The notes under the pieces are model-generated. The model worked only from the letters and a program-made list of their open reading frames with translations. It was not told where the DNA came from and did no database searches. The position numbers were made by a program, and so were the translations under genes. Shown piece after piece: positions 60,801 to 64,000 of a stretch of DNA of 64,000 nucleotides (the stretch's first letter is position 1; every line of letters begins with the position of its first letter). This stretch comes from Solenopsis invicta (lineage: Eukaryota; Arthropoda; Insecta; Hymenoptera; Formicidae). The stretch covers positions 15,116,329 to 15,180,328 of the forward strand of contig NC_052677.1 in the NCBI RefSeq assembly GCF_016802725.1, read 5' to 3'.

Positions 60801-63800
60801 GGTGGTTGGACACAGTCTACCTGGATCGAGCAACGGCCGTCGAAGAAAAACAAGTGACAGGCGTTGTTAATTGGCAGCCTCTAGATGGCAATTAAGATTA
60901 ATAACAAGCTAGCAATCGTCTTGACTGCCAATACTCCTCCGCGCGCGTAAATGCACAGCGTGAATGCGCGCGCGATAGGGCCGGTTCCACATCCGCGAGA
61001 TATCCCCATTAACGAATCCCTTTAGATTTCACGCACGTTTAATTCATTGTGCGTGTGTACGCGTGTGCGTGATTTTAATAGAATTTTTTAATTCCTTCTT
61101 TTGCGGCACAAATAAGTTTCAAGTAATTAGAGCAGTTTTATGAATTATACGTTTCGGATGCGCGGATTTCAAGTCCTTAGATTATCAACCTCAGAGAAAA
61201 ATTTTATATACAGCGGTGGCAGCTATAAAAAAATGACTTTCTTCGTAGAATTAATGTACGTAGTTCAATAAACTATTTTATAGTTATTGCAACTAAAGTT
61301 TTAATAGACATTCGATGAGAGAGATAAAATCGTCTCGAATTCAACGAATAGTCCTGGCAACGAAGGAAGATGCGAGAAATCTTATGTAGAAGTCAGTCTT
61401 GCTTGTAAACATGAAGAAGTCTTTCATCTGCGGAACAAACAAGCTCGCCGATAATAAAATACACACGCTTAATTCGAAGCTCGCGTCCGGTGTACGATCG
61501 GATACCCTGACGAGATACAATCGATGATCGAGACTTTCATTCTTACGCGGACGTGTCTCGCGAATGCCGCCGCGATTACCGAATCCGACATTCGCACGGG
61601 GCGGTATTTGAGGTATCTCCGTTGCCGCTGTGCAAAGATCTTTATATGGTACCTCTTGCGAAAAAGGATACACCTCGCACGACAGCCATAACGGATGGTA
61701 TCCGCGCGTGTGGCAATCGGTTTCCATCTCTGCCCGCGTCTTAAATGCATTATCGCGTGTTAACGACGGAGTTCGCAAGCAATGTCGCAAGTGCGAACTG
61801 CACCTCGATAAATGCTCAATGATGCTGCGACGCGATGAAAAATCACGACGGAATAAGTGTTAATTGACGCCGCTTATTTATTCTACGTGTGCCTAGCATA
61901 TTAATTTTACTTTTTTGCTGTCTTGTTTGCTGAAATCTTACTTTTCTTAACGCGAGATGCATTAGAAAATATAAATATAACGAATTTTCGATTAAATCAA
62001 TATTATTTTGAAGATGAGCTTATTTCATTGCGTCGAGAATTTATTGGATGTTTTCGGATTTGCTAATCAAAAAGAGACAACGAACTGTTCATCGCGAACT
62101 TGTTCATTCTTTTGTTTCGCTTGAAATTCTTTTGCGTTCTCGTTCTTGTGAAAAGGTCGATTCGGCTGTAATACTTATTGGCAGGCGCGCAACAACAAAA
62201 TGCGGCAAACCGGTCGCTTTCGCTTTCGAATTCACTCTCACTCTGCTCGCTTTGAAGGAGAGTAGCCTTCTCACCTGTAACGATCAAGTCATCTCGGGAT
62301 TTTAAATTGAAGGCATCGGGCCTCTTTGTTTCCTTCTTTGGTTATCGCATCGCGGTCAAGATGATATCATGGCGGAAATAATACGTGTCAATTATATGCG
62401 AATGTTCGACTGTTTGAATCCGTCTTGCGAATTGAGAAAGTTTACAGATGAATTTGGCAGACAAGAAGATTAATGCGATCTGAATACACAAACGCAGCGC
62501 GATTTCGAAAGACAAAGGATATATTCATATCTTCATTATATTTTCGAATTTAGTTTTTTAAAACGAAACTACAGATGCTATTATCCTTTCTGTCGAAAAG
62601 TTATCAATTTTCATTATTATAAGTTTTATTTTGTTGGCACTGAATGATGCGATGTGTATTCATACCGAGATATCAGCTGCATCATCGTGCAGCTCGAGAC
62701 GATAAAGATGCAGGTCTTCCGTGACTCGCGTAATTACGCAGACGTTATCTATAAATTCGCTTGTTACGCGGATATTTATCTGCGAAAGAAAATAGGTGGA
62801 AAATACTGTCGGTGCGAAAGAATGAATTGCGGTGCTGTACATGCAATAATAATAAGATATTTTTACGGGACGTATCGATTGCGCAAGCTGTCCCGGCGGC
62901 TATGAATGACGAGATCACGTTCACCATCTAATGATCTTTAATTAACTAGCAATTCCGAAGTTACGCGTGTCGGTGGGAGGCGGCGATTCTGACTTGTGGA
63001 AGCTCGCATCCGTCATGCCTCATTAAATGCCTAAACGATAGCCGTAACTCTCTTGAATTCCATTTGCAGTCATTAATTTACGAACAACCTTGCGGGAGAA
63101 TATTTTGCTCTTACATCACAAGCTAATTCCATTCGTTGTACTGTTGATAAGTGTACAGGTAGATAATGTAAAAATATTTGAAAGTGGAACGAACGGTAAT
63201 TATACATTTCAAATTTACATAATTTAAATAATCCAGTTATATCGCGACAATTGTTTGTACCGGTTGTATTTCTTCTCGAGATTTACGAGTCTTGCGGGAT
63301 ATTGATTGGAGGAGAAACGAGAGCGAGCGTTTCCTCTCGCGCGAAATCGAGGTTAAGGCGGAACAGGTTGACACCTTGATGGGGTTTCGTAATTCTACGT
63401 CCTCTGCGCTTTCGGGGAAATGACGAGCGCGAACTTGCGCAAAAGTATCGCGGCGGCGGCGGTTTTGCAAGGCGACTCTCGCGAAAGAGGCTGCCGCGTG
63501 CGATGCGTATCCGCACGAGATAGAAAGCGTGGGCTCGCGAAGGTACATACGTACTGATATATATTTTGTAGACCCACGCGCCTTCGCGAACGACATTCCT
63601 TTCGAGATGGAGTCGCCTCCGGAGAGCTCTCGGCCGCGCCGGAGCGGGACAAGTTGATGCCCACGTATACGTACGCGTACGCGAGGAGAGAAACAGCTGT
63701 CAAAGACCGAGCGCGAGCAATGGCAAAGAAACTGTTACGATTAAAATTCCCGGGAACGAGGATACGCGCCGCGACGACCTACTTCGCGCTTCTCCTTCGT

Positions 63801-64000
63801 CCCTGCGATCCAGCCGCGCGGGAAACGTTACCGTACTGCACTTCCAAGGTTCATTTTACGTATCGAACTGACAGTATAGAGAACGTTACAAGTTCTGTAG
63901 CTAGAAATTGAGCAAGACGTCAAGAAAGATGCGTGATATCGCGATGTTGCTATATTTTTTTTAGGAAATTACAATATTTTATAGCACATTTAAAAATATT
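57865..64000. other. Gene-poor region to the window end
   Basis: CpG-rich at 57870-58420, 59300-60130, 60560-61050, 61320-61870, 62030-62480, 62640-63100 and 63240-63920; AT-rich between. Open frames in the first island (plus 57844-58206, minus 58575-58285) are the most protein-like but have no recognisable domain. No RNA gene was recognised. Confidence 0.5.

Noticed and set aside
62332..62354. miR-9-like sequence (TCTTTGGTTATC)
   Set aside because: Twelve bases match, but the 3' half of the mature sequence and the opposite arm are absent.

Overview
This is a eukaryotic, almost certainly insect, window. Four multi-exon genes with short GT-AG introns lie in the first 16 kb. The remaining 48 kb is gene-poor: CpG-rich islands of 0.3-1 kb alternate with AT-rich stretches, and microsatellites are dense. 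No bacterial features were found. The intact animal gene families, the CpG-rich mosaic and the AT-rich introns fit a hymenopteran such as an ant. That assignment is inference; no species-diagnostic sequence was identified.

Layout of the left 16 kb. (1) 1389-3025, minus strand: a complete four-exon BACURD/KCTD10-13-type BTB adaptor for CUL3 ubiquitin ligase. (2) 4594-6507, plus: a complete three-exon IFT20, a ciliary transport subunit. It is divergent from BACURD, with a CCAAT-box-rich promoter between them. (3) 8671-9360, plus: a complete four-exon TMEM234, a small multi-pass membrane protein. (4) 11201-15888, minus: the last five exons (352 codons plus stop) of a Ser/Arg-rich, low-complexity protein that I do not recognise. 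Its 5' end is missing; it may lie across the gene-poor stretch or beyond the window. Its 3' end converges on TMEM234. All exon junctions of the four genes keep the reading frame when spliced.

From 15.9 to 64 kb no gene could be supported. It may be intron of gene 4, intergenic regulatory DNA, or both. It holds many simple repeats (GA/TC, CGA, GCAG, GGTC, CTAC, TCTA, CG), several hairpin elements that look like short non-autonomous transposons (two of them related copies at 30.9 and 46.4 kb), a pair of diverged 160-bp direct repeats at 55.6 and 57.7 kb, a 24-bp perfect palindrome, and a five-unit 10-bp minisatellite. One small candidate exon (25053-25228) and one reverse-transcriptase-like tripeptide context (17711-17740) are flagged as weak.

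The identified genes are unrelated housekeeping or cell-biology genes and form no operon or joint system. No convincing new biological system was found. The items most worth following are the unrecognised GWFK-motif protein, the hairpin repeat family and the duplicated 160-bp unit.
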